The position numbers and the translations under genes are program-made. The notes under the pieces were generated by a model. That model searched no databases and was not told the DNA's origin. It was given only the letters and a program-made list of their open reading frames with translations. A stretch of 64,000 nucleotides of DNA from Erwinia typographi (GTDB lineage: Bacteria; Pseudomonadota; Gammaproteobacteria; Enterobacterales; Enterobacteriaceae). The stretch lies in NCBI RefSeq assembly GCF_000773975.1, contig NZ_JRUQ01000029.1, forward strand, positions 62,001-126,000, given 5' to 3'. Shown here in pieces: positions 50,542-59,265 of the stretch; position 1 is the stretch's first letter; each line of letters opens with the position of its first letter.

Positions 50542-50859
50542 TTAATTCCTGAGACGCGGCGCCTGTAGCTGTTCGCGTATTGACGCGGCCAGCTCATCCA
50601 TTGACGGCTGGTCAGGATGATCGCCCGGCAGTTCCCAGCTCAGCTGAGCTTCCGCCAGATAGGTATGAACGGTATCGCCGTCTTCGTTTTCCATCACTAC
50701 GTGATACCAGGGGGCATCGCGCAGTGATGTGCTGCTGGAAACCTCATCGATTGCCGGATCTTCTAACGAATATTCCGGATCCACATCCACTACAACCCCC
50801 AGAAAACCGTGCAGCTGATGCCGTACCTGTTGGCCGAGTCCAAATTTGCTGGCTATCAT
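50542..50859 (-). CDS. hspQ: Heat shock protein HspQ
   Basis: HspQ is a small heat-induced protein with a YccV-like hemimethylated-DNA-binding fold that acts as a specificity-enhancing factor for Lon in Yersinia. The start at 50859 has a near-perfect SD (AGGAGGTCAC) and gives 105 aa, the E. coli length. Conserved stretches: [22 protein letters not shown] and the C-terminal LQAPRLRN. Confidence 0.96.
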   Translation of the reverse strand: MIASKFGLGQQVRHQLHGFLGVVVDVDPEYSLEDPAIDEVSSSTSLRDAPWYHVVMENEDGDTVHTYLAEAQLSWELPGDHPDQPSMDELAASIREQLQAPRLRN

Positions 50860-50919
50860 GTGACCTCCTGATAAACATTGCCCTGCTACCAAAATGGGGG
50901 CGGGGACGGCGTTTTCAAG

Positions 50920-52110
50920 TCACAGCACGCGGCAGGCAAATCCTTTCAGATACATCCCTTCCGGATAGCTGGCGAGCACAGGGTGATCGGCAGCCTGGCG
51001 GAACTGCTCGATAAATTGTACATCACGCCCGGCATCCAGCGCGGCATCGGCGATGATTTTCTGAAATAAATCAGCAGGCATCAGGCCAGAGCAGGAGAAA
51101 GTCAGCAGCATCCCGCCGGGATTGAGCAGCTGCATGGCCAGCATATTGATGTCTTTATAGCCCCGGCAGGCGCCAGCCAGCTGATTTTTGTTTTCAACAA
51201 ATTTCGGCGGGTCCATCACGATAAGGTCAAACTTCTCACCGCTATCGCGATAGCGACGCAGCAGTTTGAACACGTCGTCGCGCAGGAATTCAGCCTTCGA
51301 CAAATCGAGATTATTCAACCCGACATTCTGGCGGGCAATATCCAGCGCGCTCTGAGAGGTATCCACACTGATGACCTGCTTACAGCCGCCGAGCAGGGCG
51401 GAGACGGCAAAACCGCCGGTGTAAGAGAAGCAGTTCAGCACCCGGCGATCTTTCGCATAGCGGCGCGTAGCCAGACGGCTGTCACGCTGATCTAGGTAGT
51501 AGCCGGTTTTATGGCCCGTCTGAATATCAACCAGCAGCTTCATCCCATGTTCGGTAATGGCTAGCTGTTCCGGCGGCTGTTCGCCCAGCACCACGCCCTG
51601 CGTCAGCTCAAGGCCTTCCTTTTTGCGCACGGCAACGTCAGAGCGATCGTAAATCGCAGATTCCGGGTAGCAGCGTTGCAGCGCGGAAATCAACGCCGCA
51701 CGCTGATATTCCGCACCGGCTGACAGCAGCTGCAGCACCAGGAAGTTGCCGAAGCGGTCAATGGTGATGCCCGGCAGGCCGTCGGACTCGCCGGCAATCA
51801 GCCGGTAGCTGTCGAGGTCGTCGCGCCCGGCCAGCCAGTCACGCAGCGGCTGTGCGGCCTGGAGGCGGCGGATAAAGAAGTCGATATCAATCGACTCATC
51901 CTGTTCCCAGCTCCAGATGCGGGCGCGGATCTGCGAGTCAGGCGACCAGGCGGCGCGCGCCAGCCATTTTCCCTGGCTGTCACAGACGTCAATCGTTTCG
52001 CCCTGCTGGGCTTTCCCTTCCAGGCGGGCGACCGCGCCAGAAAAGACCCAGGGATGGCGGCGAAGTAAGGACTTTTCACGTCCTTTGGCAAGAATCAAAC
52101 GAACAGTCAT
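50920..52110 (-). CDS. rlmI: 23S rRNA m5C1962 methyltransferase RlmI
   Basis: RlmI methylates C1962 of 23S rRNA using SAM. The start at 52110 ([16 protein letters not shown]) gives 396 aa, exactly the E. coli length. It has an N-terminal PUA domain ([17 protein letters not shown]), a central EEHGMK-type domain, and a Rossmann methyltransferase domain with [24 protein letters not shown] and FSCSGLM with the catalytic Cys. It is divergent from acyP. Confidence 0.97.
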   Translation of the reverse strand: MTVRLILAKGREKSLLRRHPWVFSGAVARLEGKAQQGETIDVCDSQGKWLARAAWSPDSQIRARIWSWEQDESIDIDFFIRRLQAAQPLRDWLAGRDDLDSYRLIAGESDGLPGITIDRFGNFLVLQLLSAGAEYQRAALISALQRCYPESAIYDRSDVAVRKKEGLELTQGVVLGEQPPEQLAITEHGMKLLVDIQTGHKTGYYLDQRDSRLATRRYAKDRRVLNCFSYTGGFAVSALLGGCKQVISVDTSQSALDIARQNVGLNNLDLSKAEFLRDDVFKLLRRYRDSGEKFDLIVMDPPKFVENKNQLAGACRGYKDINMLAMQLLNPGGMLLTFSCSGLMPADLFQKIIADAALDAGRDVQFIEQFRQAADHPVLASYPEGMYLKGFACRVL

Positions 52111-52198
52111 ATTTGCTATGCTTACAGTCAGAAAATCAGCCGTTATTGTCCGGTGCGAACCGTCAAAATGCAATCTGCGTCGTGAAAGGAGACGAAAT

Positions 52199-52477
52199 AT
52201 GACAACTGTCTGCGTGAAAGTCTGGGTACACGGTGTGGTTCAGGGCGTGGGGTTTCGCTACAGCACTCAGCAGCAGGCAAAGGCGCTGCACCTGAAAGGC
52301 TATGCCAGAAACCTGGAGGACGGCAGCGTCGAGGTGCTGGCCTGTGGGGAGGAGAGCGACGTGCATTCGCTGATTAGCTGGCTGAAAGCGGGCGGCCCCA
52401 GAAGCGCCAGCGTCGACAGGGTGCTACAGGAGCCACACCAGCCGCGTGATTTGCCGAGCGGTTTCACCACCGGCTAG
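52199..52477 (+). CDS. yccX: Acylphosphatase
   Basis: This small ferredoxin-like-fold enzyme hydrolyses acyl phosphates such as carbamoyl phosphate or acetyl phosphate. The start at 52199 has SD AAAGGAGA and gives 92 aa, the E. coli length. The catalytic Arg20 ([11 protein letters not shown]) and Asn38 ([12 protein letters not shown]) are present. It converges on tusE with 16 bp between the stops. Confidence 0.96.
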   Translation: MTTVCVKVWVHGVVQGVGFRYSTQQQAKALHLKGYARNLEDGSVEVLACGEESDVHSLISWLKAGGPRSASVDRVLQEPHQPRDLPSGFTTG

Positions 52478-52493
52478 CGCTATCGCAGCATTT

Positions 52494-52820
52494 TTAAAGG
52501 CATTTAGCCGGTTTAGGCAGGCCGGCGATTTTGGTCGCCTGTTTTGCCGGACCCTTAGGAAACAGGCGGAACAGGTAGCGGCTGTTGCCTTTTTCTTCAC
52601 CGTACTTTTTCGCCATCGCTTTTACCAGCATCCTCACTGCCGGGGAGGTGTTGAATTCCAGGTAGAAATCCCGGACAAAATGCACCACTTCCCAGTGGGC
52701 TTCGCTCAGCTCAATGGCTTCCTCTTCGGCCAGCAAAGGAGCCAGCGCTTCGCTCCAGTCCGCCGTAGACTTCAGATAACCCTGCGCGTCACGCTCAATC
52801 TCTTTACCCTGAAATAGCAC
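52494..52820 (-). CDS. tusE: Sulfur carrier protein TusE
   Basis: TusE (DsrC family) takes persulfide sulfur from TusBCD and passes it to MnmA for 2-thiolation of tRNA wobble uridine. The 108-aa protein (E. coli 109) has [16 protein letters not shown] and the C-terminal arm LPKPAKCL with the sulfur-carrying Cys107. It has a short intergenic region with yccA upstream on the same strand, separated by the yccA terminator. Confidence 0.97.
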   Translation of the reverse strand: MLFQGKEIERDAQGYLKSTADWSEALAPLLAEEEAIELSEAHWEVVHFVRDFYLEFNTSPAVRMLVKAMAKKYGEEKGNSRYLFRLFPKGPAKQATKIAGLPKPAKCL

Positions 52821-52923
52821 CGTATTGTCTCTGTCTGGTTAGCGGGTTGCTAGTTTAGCAAAATGCCATCAGCGCTGGGTAGCCCGGAACTGCTTCCGAT
52901 CTTGCCGCTGGCTGGCCTGAGCC

Positions 52924-52951
52924 AAAAAAAAGCCCCGCATGGTGGCGGGGC
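52924..52951 (-). terminator. yccA terminator
   Basis: On the minus strand GCCCCGC and GCGGGGC pair over a 6-nt loop and are followed by eight T. It lies about 30 bp beyond the yccA stop. Confidence 0.92.
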
Positions 52952-52979
52952 GCTTTTACTGCTGACAATGGCCGCGGAG

Positions 52980-53636
52980 TTAGTTGCTGCGCGACATGCC
53001 CAGAATGCTCAGCAGGCTGACGAAGATGTTATAGATCGACACGTACAGGCTGACGGTGGCGCGAATATAGTTAGTTTCACCGCCGTGAATGATGTTGCTG
53101 GTTTCCCACAAAATAGCCCCTGAGGAGAACAGGATAAACATCACGCTGATCGCCATATGCAGGGCTGGGATGTGCAGGAACAGGTTAGCCACGACGGCCA
53201 CCAGCAGCACCACAAAACCAGCCATCATCATGCCGCCGAGGAAAGACATATCTTTGCGGGTGCTGAGCACGTAGGCAGAGCAGCAGAAGAACACCAGCGC
53301 GGTGCCGCCCAGCGCCAGTCCAATGACGTCACCCATGCCCGCCGAGAGCAGCGAGTTGAGGATTGGGCCCAGGCAGTAGCCCAGGAAACCGGTAAAGGCG
53401 AAGGCGGCCAGGATGCCGGTTGGGCTATCGGCCAGGCGGTAAGTCAGAAACATCAGTCCGTAGAAGCCAGCCAGCATAAGAATAAAGCCGGGCGCAGGCA
53501 GGGCAAAAACGGTACTTAACGTGGCGGTTACGGCAGAGAAGGCCAGCGTCAGTCCGAGCAGGAAATAGGTATTGCGCAGCACCTTGTGGGTGGTAATTAA
53601 GGAACTGCTGCGGCTGGTTGAAACAATGCGATCCAT
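52980..53636 (-). CDS. yccA: YccA, BI-1 family FtsH modulator
   Basis: YccA is an inner-membrane protein with seven predicted membrane segments, a substrate and inhibitor of FtsH that protects SecY from degradation in E. coli. The start at 53636 ([12 protein letters not shown]) gives 218 aa (E. coli 219) and has GAGAGG upstream. Family sequence such as [19 protein letters not shown] and [18 protein letters not shown] is intact. Confidence 0.96.
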   Translation of the reverse strand: MDRIVSTSRSSSLITTHKVLRNTYFLLGLTLAFSAVTATLSTVFALPAPGFILMLAGFYGLMFLTYRLADSPTGILAAFAFTGFLGYCLGPILNSLLSAGMGDVIGLALGGTALVFFCCSAYVLSTRKDMSFLGGMMMAGFVVLLVAVVANLFLHIPALHMAISVMFILFSSGAILWETSNIIHGGETNYIRATVSLYVSIYNIFVSLLSILGMSRSN

Positions 53637-53812
53637 ATTAAAACCTCTCAGGGTCACTAATTTATCACTGAGAATAAGGAGCGCGGCGAAGCCGGGAAAG
53701 GCGTTTTACCCTTCTTTACGCGATATGCGGCCGTTTATGGCGTCAGGATGGCGATATTACCAGCAAAAAAACGGCTATCGGCTGTTTTTCAGGCGATCGA
53801 ACCGAAACGCAC

Positions 53813-53841
53813 TTTACATCGCCAGGGAGGATGTTTATAGT
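53813..53841 (+). promoter_or_regulatory. Promoter of the first tRNA-Ser gene
   Basis: TTTACA and TATAGT are spaced 17 bp apart, with the predicted start about 6 bp before the mature tRNA 5' end. Confidence 0.75.
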
Positions 53842-53851
53842 TCGGCACATT

Positions 53852-53943
<92 letters not shown>

Positions 53944-53949
53944 TATTTT

Positions 53950-53977
53950 AACGGGTCAGCGTAAGCTGGCCCGTTTT
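53950..53977 (+). terminator. Terminator of tRNA-Ser copy 1
   Basis: AACGGGTCAGC-GTAA-GCTGGCCCGTT with one G-T pair, followed by TTTT, 8 bp after the tRNA. Confidence 0.92.
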
Positions 53978-54075
53978 GCTATGGGCAGCAAAATATCCGG
54001 TTGATTATTTTGCGTACGGCCGCCAAATAAATTGCACAAAAGCGCATAAATTCAACAAAATAAGCAAATTTACGC

Positions 54076-54104
54076 TTGGCAAAATCCCCGGCATCCCCTA
54101 TACT
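54076..54104 (+). promoter_or_regulatory. Promoter of the second tRNA-Ser gene, stringent-type
   Basis: TTGGCA and TATACT are spaced 17 bp apart and followed by a GC-rich discriminator (GCGCCCC), the pattern of ppGpp-repressed stable RNA promoters. The predicted start is about 55 nt before the tRNA, so a 5' leader must be removed. Confidence 0.8.
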
Positions 54105-54162
54105 GCGCCCCATCAGTTGCACCGGAGGTTTTATCACTTCCATCAGCCGCAGCTGATAACGC

Positions 54163-54254
<92 letters not shown>

Positions 54255-54260
54255 AAATTC

Positions 54261-54288
54261 AACGGGTTAGCTCAGGCTAACCCGTTTT
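54261..54288 (+). terminator. Terminator of tRNA-Ser copy 2
   Basis: AACGGGTTAGC-TCAG-GCTAACCCGTT followed by TTTT, 8 bp after the tRNA. Compared with the copy-1 terminator, substitutions in both arms keep or improve pairing. Confidence 0.93.
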
Positions 54289-54559
54289 GCTTTCTGTCTT
54301 TTCCGCCTGAACACGCCCACAACGACGCCAGCCCGGTTAGAGCATTCTGAAAAACATCTCTTTTCTTTTCAAACTCCTGATGCGCACAAACGGCAAAGGC
54401 GTTAGTCTGCTATATTCTCAACATAAATGTAATGTCTGCCGCAGGTCCGTTTTCCCTGGCTCGCCGTTGCGAGTATCATCTGCGTGGTCGCAAACCTTTT
54501 CCCTGCCGCATCGCCATTATACGGTCGGGTGATTTACCCTTTAATCAATGGAAAAACAC

Positions 54560-56161
54560 ATGATTAGAAAGTTCAGTCTTTGCGCGTTAGCAGTCTGCTC
54601 GGCACTCACCGGGATTTCAGCCTATGCTGCTGACGACGATTACCAGCTTGAGCAAGTGTTGATGATGAGTCGCCACAATCTGCGTGCCCCGTTGGCCGAT
54701 AACGGCAGCGTGCTGGCTCAGTCCACTAAAAAAGCCTGGCCAAAGTGGGATGTTCCCGGCGGGCAACTGACGACTAAGGGCGGCGTGCTGGAAGTGTATA
54801 TGGGCCGCTACACCCGCGAATGGCTGGCGCAGCAGGGGCTGGTAAAAGACGGCGAATGCCCAGGCTCCGATGATATCTATGCCTATGCCAACAGCCTGCA
54901 GCGTACGGTAGCCACCGCGCAGTTCTTTATTACTGGTGCGTTCCCCGGCTGTGACATCTCCGTCTCGCATCAGGATGAGATGGGCACAATGGATCCGGTG
55001 TTTAACCCGGTGATCGGCGACGATAGCGAAGCCTTCAACAAGCAGGCGTTGACTGATATGAACAGCGCGGCTGAGAAGCTGTCGCTGAAGCCTGCCTTCC
55101 AGCGCCTGGAAAAAATCATTGATTACAAATCGGCAGCGGCCTGCGACGGTAAAAAACAGTGCGATCTCACCAGCGATAATCAGAACAAATTCTCGGCGGA
55201 AAAGGGCAAAGAGCCTGGCGTTTCTGGCCCTCTGAAAGTGGGTAACTCGCTGGTGGATGCTTTCACCCTGCAATACTACGAAGGAATGCCGCTGGACCAG
55301 GTTGCCTGGGGCCAGATCAAAACGCCTGAGCAGTGGAAAGAGCTGTCGGCGATTAAAAACGCCTATCAGGATACGCTGTTCACCTCGCCAAAAGTAGCGC
55401 GTGACGTCGCGGCTCCGCTGGTGGATTACCTGCGCAGTATGTTGGTGGATGAGGATAAGGCCTCGGCGCCGAAAGTGACGCTGATGGTCGGTCATGATTC
55501 CAATATTGCCTCGCTGCTGACGGCGCTGGACTTCAAACCTTACACGCTGCCGGAGCAGAATGAACGTACGCCAATCGGCGGGATGATTCAGTTCCAGCGC
55601 TGGCATGATAAGAAAAACGATCGCGAGCTGGTAAAGGTTGAGTATGTCTACCAGACCATCGATCAGTTGCGTAACGCCACGCCGCTGTCGCTGGATACGC
55701 CGCCGAAGCGCGTAACCTTGCAGATGAACGGCTGTCCGACCGATGCCAATGGCTTCTGCGACTGGGATAAGTTTACTCAGGTGCTGAATAACGCCATTCA
55801 GGGGACGCCGCTGGCGGTTGCGCCTCAGCCAGCGGAAGCTACGCCAGCCCCTGCCGCTCCGGCCGATGCGAAAGATCAGGCGGCAGATAAAGTGGCCGCG
55901 GCGAAAGCCGCCGCCGATCAGGCTGCCGCAGACAAAGCGGCTCAGGCTAAAGCCTCTGCCGAGAAGGCCGCTGCGGATAAAGCTGCGGCTGAACAGGCGG
56001 CGAAAGAGAAAGACGCCGCTGATAAAGCGGCAGCGGATCGGGCAGCTAAAGAAAAAGCTGCCAGCGACAAGGAAAATGCTGATAAGGCTAAAGCGGACAA
56101 AGCTAAAGCCGACCAGCCAGCTGCCGCGCCAGCCCAGTCCGGGGAAGAAAAGTCTTCCTGA
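54560..56161 (+). CDS. agp: Glucose-1-phosphatase Agp with a novel repeat-rich C-terminal tail
   Basis: Agp is a periplasmic histidine acid phosphatase that frees glucose from glucose-1-phosphate and can act on phytate. The start at 54560 gives 533 aa with a signal peptide ([23 protein letters not shown]); ATG 54548 is an alternative. The active-site SRHNLRAP (R38, His39) and proton donor GHDSN (H312, D313) are intact. The catalytic part ends near residue 415, where the 413-aa E. coli protein stops. About 118 further residues follow: a Pro/Ala linker, eight ten-residue Ala/Lys/Asp repeats (441-520) and a short acidic end. The tail is likely a long charged helix. Confidence 0.95.
   Translation: MIRKFSLCALAVCSALTGISAYAADDDYQLEQVLMMSRHNLRAPLADNGSVLAQSTKKAWPKWDVPGGQLTTKGGVLEVYMGRYTREWLAQQGLVKDGECPGSDDIYAYANSLQRTVATAQFFITGAFPGCDISVSHQDEMGTMDPVFNPVIGDDSEAFNKQALTDMNSAAEKLSLKPAFQRLEKIIDYKSAAACDGKKQCDLTSDNQNKFSAEKGKEPGVSGPLKVGNSLVDAFTLQYYEGMPLDQVAWGQIKTPEQWKELSAIKNAYQDTLFTSPKVARDVAAPLVDYLRSMLVDEDKASAPKVTLMVGHDSNIASLLTALDFKPYTLPEQNERTPIGGMIQFQRWHDKKNDRELVKVEYVYQTIDQLRNATPLSLDTPPKRVTLQMNGCPTDANGFCDWDKFTQVLNNAIQGTPLAVAPQPAEATPAPAAPADAKDQAADKVAAAKAAADQAAADKAAQAKASAEKAAADKAAAEQAAKEKDAADKAAADRAAKEKAASDKENADKAKADKAKADQPAAAPAQSGEEKSS
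55880..56119 (+). repeat. Eight tandem 30-bp/10-residue repeats in the agp tail
   Basis: The reading frame divides exactly into eight decads with the pattern A-x-D-K-x-A-A-x-K-A: for example [50 protein letters not shown]. Codon choice differs between copies (GCG/GCA/GCC/GCT mixed), so the repeats are old at the DNA level and kept at the protein level. Confidence 0.9.
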
Positions 56162-56181
56162 TTACGTAGCCAGAAAAAGAG

Positions 56182-56209
56182 AAAAGGCCGACATTGTCGG
56201 CCTTTTTTT
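56182..56209. terminator. Bidirectional terminator between agp and the aldehyde dehydrogenase gene
   Basis: AAAGGCCGAC-ATT-GTCGGCCTTT followed by a T-run on the plus strand; on the minus strand a TTTTCTCTTTTTC run follows. Confidence 0.92.
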
Positions 56210-56228
56210 GCCTGAAGGGAGACTGGAA

Positions 56229-57602
56229 TCAGTCGCTGTTCACGACCACCAACTTCTGATTAACGAACTCCTTAATCCCTAAATCAGACAGCTCACGGCC
56301 GTAGCCGGAACGTTTCACGCCGCCAAACGGTAGTTCTGCCGCCGTGTCGCTGGCAGAATTGATATAGACCATTCCGGTTTCAATTCTGGAAGCCAGCTTC
56401 CTGCCACGGGCGATATCCCTGGTAAACACCGCACCGCCAAGGCCGTAGTGCGAGTCATTGGCTAACCTGACCACTTCATCATCATCTTTCACCACGTAAA
56501 CCTGCGCCACCGGACCGAAGAACTCCTCAAAATAGGCTGGGTTATCACGGGTGATGCCGGAAAGGATCGTTGGCTGATAGAAGCAGCCTTCACCATCAAC
56601 CACTTTTCCGCCCAGATGCAACTTAGCACCTTTGGCGACGGCCTGCTCAACCTGCTTCGCCAGCGTATCGCGGGCTGTTGAGGAAGAGAGGGGGCCGAGC
56701 GTGGTGCTTTCGTCCAGCGGATCGCCGATTTTCACTTCCCGGAAGGCCTGGCTGAATTTTTCAAAGAATGCGTCTGCGACTTTCTCATGCACAATAAAGC
56801 GTTTTGCAGCGGTACAGACCTGGCCGCAGTTACTCAGTCGGGCACCAGCGCCAGCCTTCACCGCTTTATCAAGATCACAATCATCCAGCACCACAAATAC
56901 GTCGTTCCCGCCCAGTTCAAGCGTGGTCTTCTTCAGATACTTCCCAGCCTGCTGGGCAACGGCGCTGCCTGCGCGTTCCGAACCGGTCAGCGCCGCGCCC
57001 TGTACACGATCGTCAGCGATCAGTGAAGCAATCTGCTCGTTACTGATAAACAGATTGGTCCATGCGCCGGCGGGAGCGCCCGCTTCGCTAACCAATTCGG
57101 CAAACAGCGTGGCGCAGTGGGGAACATTCGCCGCATGTTTCGCCAGCACCGGGTTCCCCGCCGCCAGGTTAGGGGCGAGGACGCGCATCAGCTGATAGAA
57201 CGGGAAGTTCCACGGCTCAACGGCAACCAGCACGCCGATGGGATGATTTTCTACCCAGGCTTCACCCAGTTCGCTGGGGTAACGGGTAGGGGCCAGAAAA
57301 CGCTCGGCGTTTTCGGCGTAATAACGGGCAATTTGCGCGCAAAGCTTCACTTCGCCACGGCTTTGATTGATCAGCTTACCCATTTCAACGCTGGCGGTTT
57401 TCGCCAGTTCTTCGACCCGACCATCAATCAGATCGGCAAGCTTTTTCAGCACCTGCAAACGCGGCTGGATAGCGCCTTTTGACCAGTCGGAGTGGTAAAG
57501 ATCGTCGGCCGTTTTTAACGCCTGTTCAACCTGACGATCGTCATGATTTGGCCAGGATTTAATAAGCTTATTACTGGCGGGATTGATTGTCTGATAAGAC
57601 AT
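56229..57602 (-). CDS. NAD(P)-dependent aldehyde dehydrogenase, succinate-semialdehyde type (Sad-like)
   Basis: The start at 57602 has a good SD (AAAAGGAG) and gives 457 aa. It is a complete aldehyde dehydrogenase: EPWNFP (129-134), catalytic base Glu229 in LELGGND, nucleophile Cys263 in GQVCTAAKR, FFGPVAQVY and the C-terminal PFGGVKRSGYGREL. The sequence most resembles Sad/YneI, which oxidises succinate semialdehyde to succinate with NAD+; the true substrate is not settled by sequence. E. coli lacks a gene here between agp and yccJ. It has its own transcript. Confidence 0.88.
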   Translation of the reverse strand: MSYQTINPASNKLIKSWPNHDDRQVEQALKTADDLYHSDWSKGAIQPRLQVLKKLADLIDGRVEELAKTASVEMGKLINQSRGEVKLCAQIARYYAENAERFLAPTRYPSELGEAWVENHPIGVLVAVEPWNFPFYQLMRVLAPNLAAGNPVLAKHAANVPHCATLFAELVSEAGAPAGAWTNLFISNEQIASLIADDRVQGAALTGSERAGSAVAQQAGKYLKKTTLELGGNDVFVVLDDCDLDKAVKAGAGARLSNCGQVCTAAKRFIVHEKVADAFFEKFSQAFREVKIGDPLDESTTLGPLSSSTARDTLAKQVEQAVAKGAKLHLGGKVVDGEGCFYQPTILSGITRDNPAYFEEFFGPVAQVYVVKDDDEVVRLANDSHYGLGGAVFTRDIARGRKLASRIETGMVYINSASDTAAELPFGGVKRSGYGRELSDLGIKEFVNQKLVVVNSD

Positions 57603-57732
57603 ACAGCACTCCTTTTCGCGTAACCGGCCTGAGTCCAGGCTCATTGAGTCAGGCAGTAAGCCTGGTAGAGAAATGGTGGTTTCACAACGTTACCAGTTTG
57701 CCGCTTCGGCGATTTTTCAGGGTTCAAAACGG

Positions 57733-57756
57733 CAAAAGGGCGGATAAATCCGCCCT
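57733..57756 (-). terminator. Terminator of wrbA-yccJ
   Basis: On the minus strand AGGGCGGA-TTTA-TCCGCCCT is followed by TTTT. It lies about 20 bp after the yccJ stop. Confidence 0.85.
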
Positions 57757-57774
57757 GAAAAGCCTTTTTTCTCA

Positions 57775-58005
57775 CTAAACGTTTTTGCGCTCAACAACCT
57801 TATTGTCCCAGGTCAGCACGTCCTGGTCGGTTTTTTCGAAGGCCCGTAGTAACACTTCATCGCTGCCCTGCTGCTCCCAGATGCCTTCGGCAAGCTTTTC
57901 ATCGTAATTTGCCACTTCAAAAATGGCTTCAGCAATTTCAGGGGAGGTGCTACGCAGGGTTGCCCACTCGCCTACACGATGTGCTTTCGATTGTTGCGTT
58001 GCCAT
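57775..58005 (-). CDS. yccJ: YccJ, small stationary-phase protein
   Basis: The 76-aa product (E. coli 75) is nearly collinear with Ycc[21 protein letters not shown] and a C-terminal VERKNV. Function is unknown. It follows wrbA by 19 bp on the same strand, so the two form the known wrbA-yccJ operon, which in E. coli is induced in stationary phase. Confidence 0.95.
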   Translation of the reverse strand: MATQQSKAHRVGEWATLRSTSPEIAEAIFEVANYDEKLAEGIWEQQGSDEVLLRAFEKTDQDVLTWDNKVVERKNV

Positions 58006-58024
58006 AATAGTCTCCTGTAAGACG

Positions 58025-58624
58025 TTATCCGTTCAGTTTAACGGCGAGTCCAGCGACATATTCACCCTGATAACGGGCAATCTTCAGTTCTTCTTCGCTG
58101 GGCTGTCGCGAGCCGTCGCCGCCCGCAATGGTGGTGGCGCCGTAAGGTGTGCCGCCACGCACCTGTGAAATATCAAAGAGTTCTTTTGTGCCGTAGCCGA
58201 TTGGCACAATAACCATGCCGTGATGGGCCAGCGTAGTCCAGGTCGAAGTGATGGTTAGCTCCTGGCCGCCGCCGGTGCCGGTCGACGCAAATACGCTGGC
58301 CAGCTTGCCGTAGAGCGCGCCGGAAGCCCACAGGCCGCCGGTCCGGTCGAGGAAGGTTCGCATCTGCCCGGCCATGTTGCCAAAGCGGGTTGGCGTGCCA
58401 AACAGAATGGCGTCGTACTGCGCCAGCTCTTCCGGCGTAGCCTCCTGCGCTGCCTGCTGCGTTTTGCCGCCAACCTGAGCAAATCGTTCGGCGTCCATGG
58501 TTTCCGGCACGCGCCTGATCGTCACTTCCGCTCCGCTGACCCGGCCTGCGCCTTCGGCAACGGCACTGGCCATGGTTTCAATATGTCCGTACATCGAATA
58601 ATAGAGCACAAGAATTTTTGCCAT
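58025..58624 (-). CDS. wrbA: NAD(P)H:quinone oxidoreductase WrbA
   Basis: WrbA is a tetrameric flavodoxin-like FMN enzyme that reduces quinones by two electrons, limiting redox cycling. The start at 58624 ([16 protein letters not shown]) has SD GAGGGAAC and gives 199 aa (E. coli 198). Motifs: [10 protein letters not shown] phosphate loop, [25 protein letters not shown] longer in-frame stretch to 58849 is untranslated leader. A sigma-S-like -10 lies upstream at 58684. Confidence 0.97.
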   Translation of the reverse strand: MAKILVLYYSMYGHIETMASAVAEGAGRVSGAEVTIRRVPETMDAERFAQVGGKTQQAAQEATPEELAQYDAILFGTPTRFGNMAGQMRTFLDRTGGLWASGALYGKLASVFASTGTGGGQELTITSTWTTLAHHGMVIVPIGYGTKELFDISQVRGGTPYGATTIAGGDGSRQPSEEELKIARYQGEYVAGLAVKLNG

Positions 58625-58683
58625 TTGTTCCCTCACTAAGTGCGTTTGTTGATCGTAAGAAATCAAAAACGGTGATTTAAAGG

Positions 58684-58690
58684 AGTATAG
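58684..58690 (-). promoter_or_regulatory. Sigma-S-like -10 of wrbA
   Basis: CTATACT on the minus strand, about 60 bp before the wrbA start, fits the sigma-S -10 form. The 344-bp wrbA-ymdF gap also contains CTATGCTTAG on the plus strand (58860-58869), close to the sigma-S consensus and about 100 bp before ymdF, so both divergent genes may be stationary-phase induced. Confidence 0.5.
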
Positions 58691-58859
58691 AAGAGGCTGG
58701 CGACGCGTGCAGAAGGTTTGGCCGGCATTCGGGTTAAACGGCAGCGAAAGGGACAAATTTTGAGAAAAATCATTAGCCTTAATAATGTGATGGCTCAAGC
58801 GTCGCCCCAGCGTTCTGGGCCAGAGTGTGATAATTTTCTCGCCAGTCAACTCGGGTAAT

Positions 58860-58869
58860 CTATGCTTAG
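58860..58869 (+). promoter_or_regulatory. Sigma-S-like -10 upstream of ymdF
   Basis: CTATGCTTAG matches the extended sigma-S -10 pattern CTAYRCTTAA at nine of ten places. It lies 99 bp before the ymdF ATG. A second -10-like TATGAT at 58937-58942 is closer to the gene, so which is used is open. Confidence 0.4.
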
Positions 58870-58968
58870 TAACGCGGCGGGGTATCTTCCCTCAGGTGCC
58901 GTCACGGCGGCCGACAGGCCTGCCGTGGGTATGCAGTATGATTGCTTAACTCTATTCGGAGGTGTGAA

Positions 58969-59157
58969 ATGCCCGAACATCGTGGTGGATCTGGAAATTT
59001 CGCTGAAGATCGTAAAAGAGCATCAGAAGCAGGCCGCAAAGGTGGCCAGGCCAGCGGGGGCAACTTTAAAAACGACCCTCAGCGCGCCTCGCTGGCTGGT
59101 GAGAAAGGGGGCCGTAACAGCCGTGGCAGCCGCAGCAAAACAGAAGGGGACGCCTAG
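58969..59157 (+). CDS. ymdF: YmdF, KGG-repeat general stress protein
   Basis: The 62-aa hydrophilic product belongs to the KGG/con-10 (GsiB, YciG) group. The chosen start at 58969 has SD GGAGGTG and gives MPEHRGGSGNFAEDR, as in E. coli YmdF. Two stress-motif copies are visible: RASEAGRKGG and RASLAGEKGG, each followed by a G/N-rich tract. Such proteins are intrinsically disordered and linked to osmotic or stationary-phase stress. The location next to divergent wrbA matches E. coli. Confidence 0.93.
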   Translation: MPEHRGGSGNFAEDRKRASEAGRKGGQASGGNFKNDPQRASLAGEKGGRNSRGSRSKTEGDA

Positions 59158-59175
59158 CCTGACCTTTCACCTTAA

Positions 59176-59196
59176 CCGCCGGGCCTGACCCGGCGG
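59176..59196 (+). other. Strong hairpin after ymdF
   Basis: CCGCCGGG-CCTGA-CCCGGCGG is an 8-bp GC-only stem 18 bp past the ymdF stop, without a U-tract. It may protect the ymdF 3' end rather than terminate. Confidence 0.45.
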
Positions 59197-59265
59197 CGTA
59201 AAGGAGCGGTTGACCCGCGCTTAGCCTCCCTGCACACTGGCGCCAAATTCTGAACTGAGCGCGCT

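Noticed and set aside
54617-55606. 329-codon open frame antisense to agp.
   Set aside because: No RBS, promoter or recognisable protein features; explained by the base composition of agp.
58625-58849. N-terminal extension of wrbA to 58849.
   Set aside because: Runs through the putative promoter; [16 protein letters not shown] at 58624 is the family N-terminus and has a good SD.
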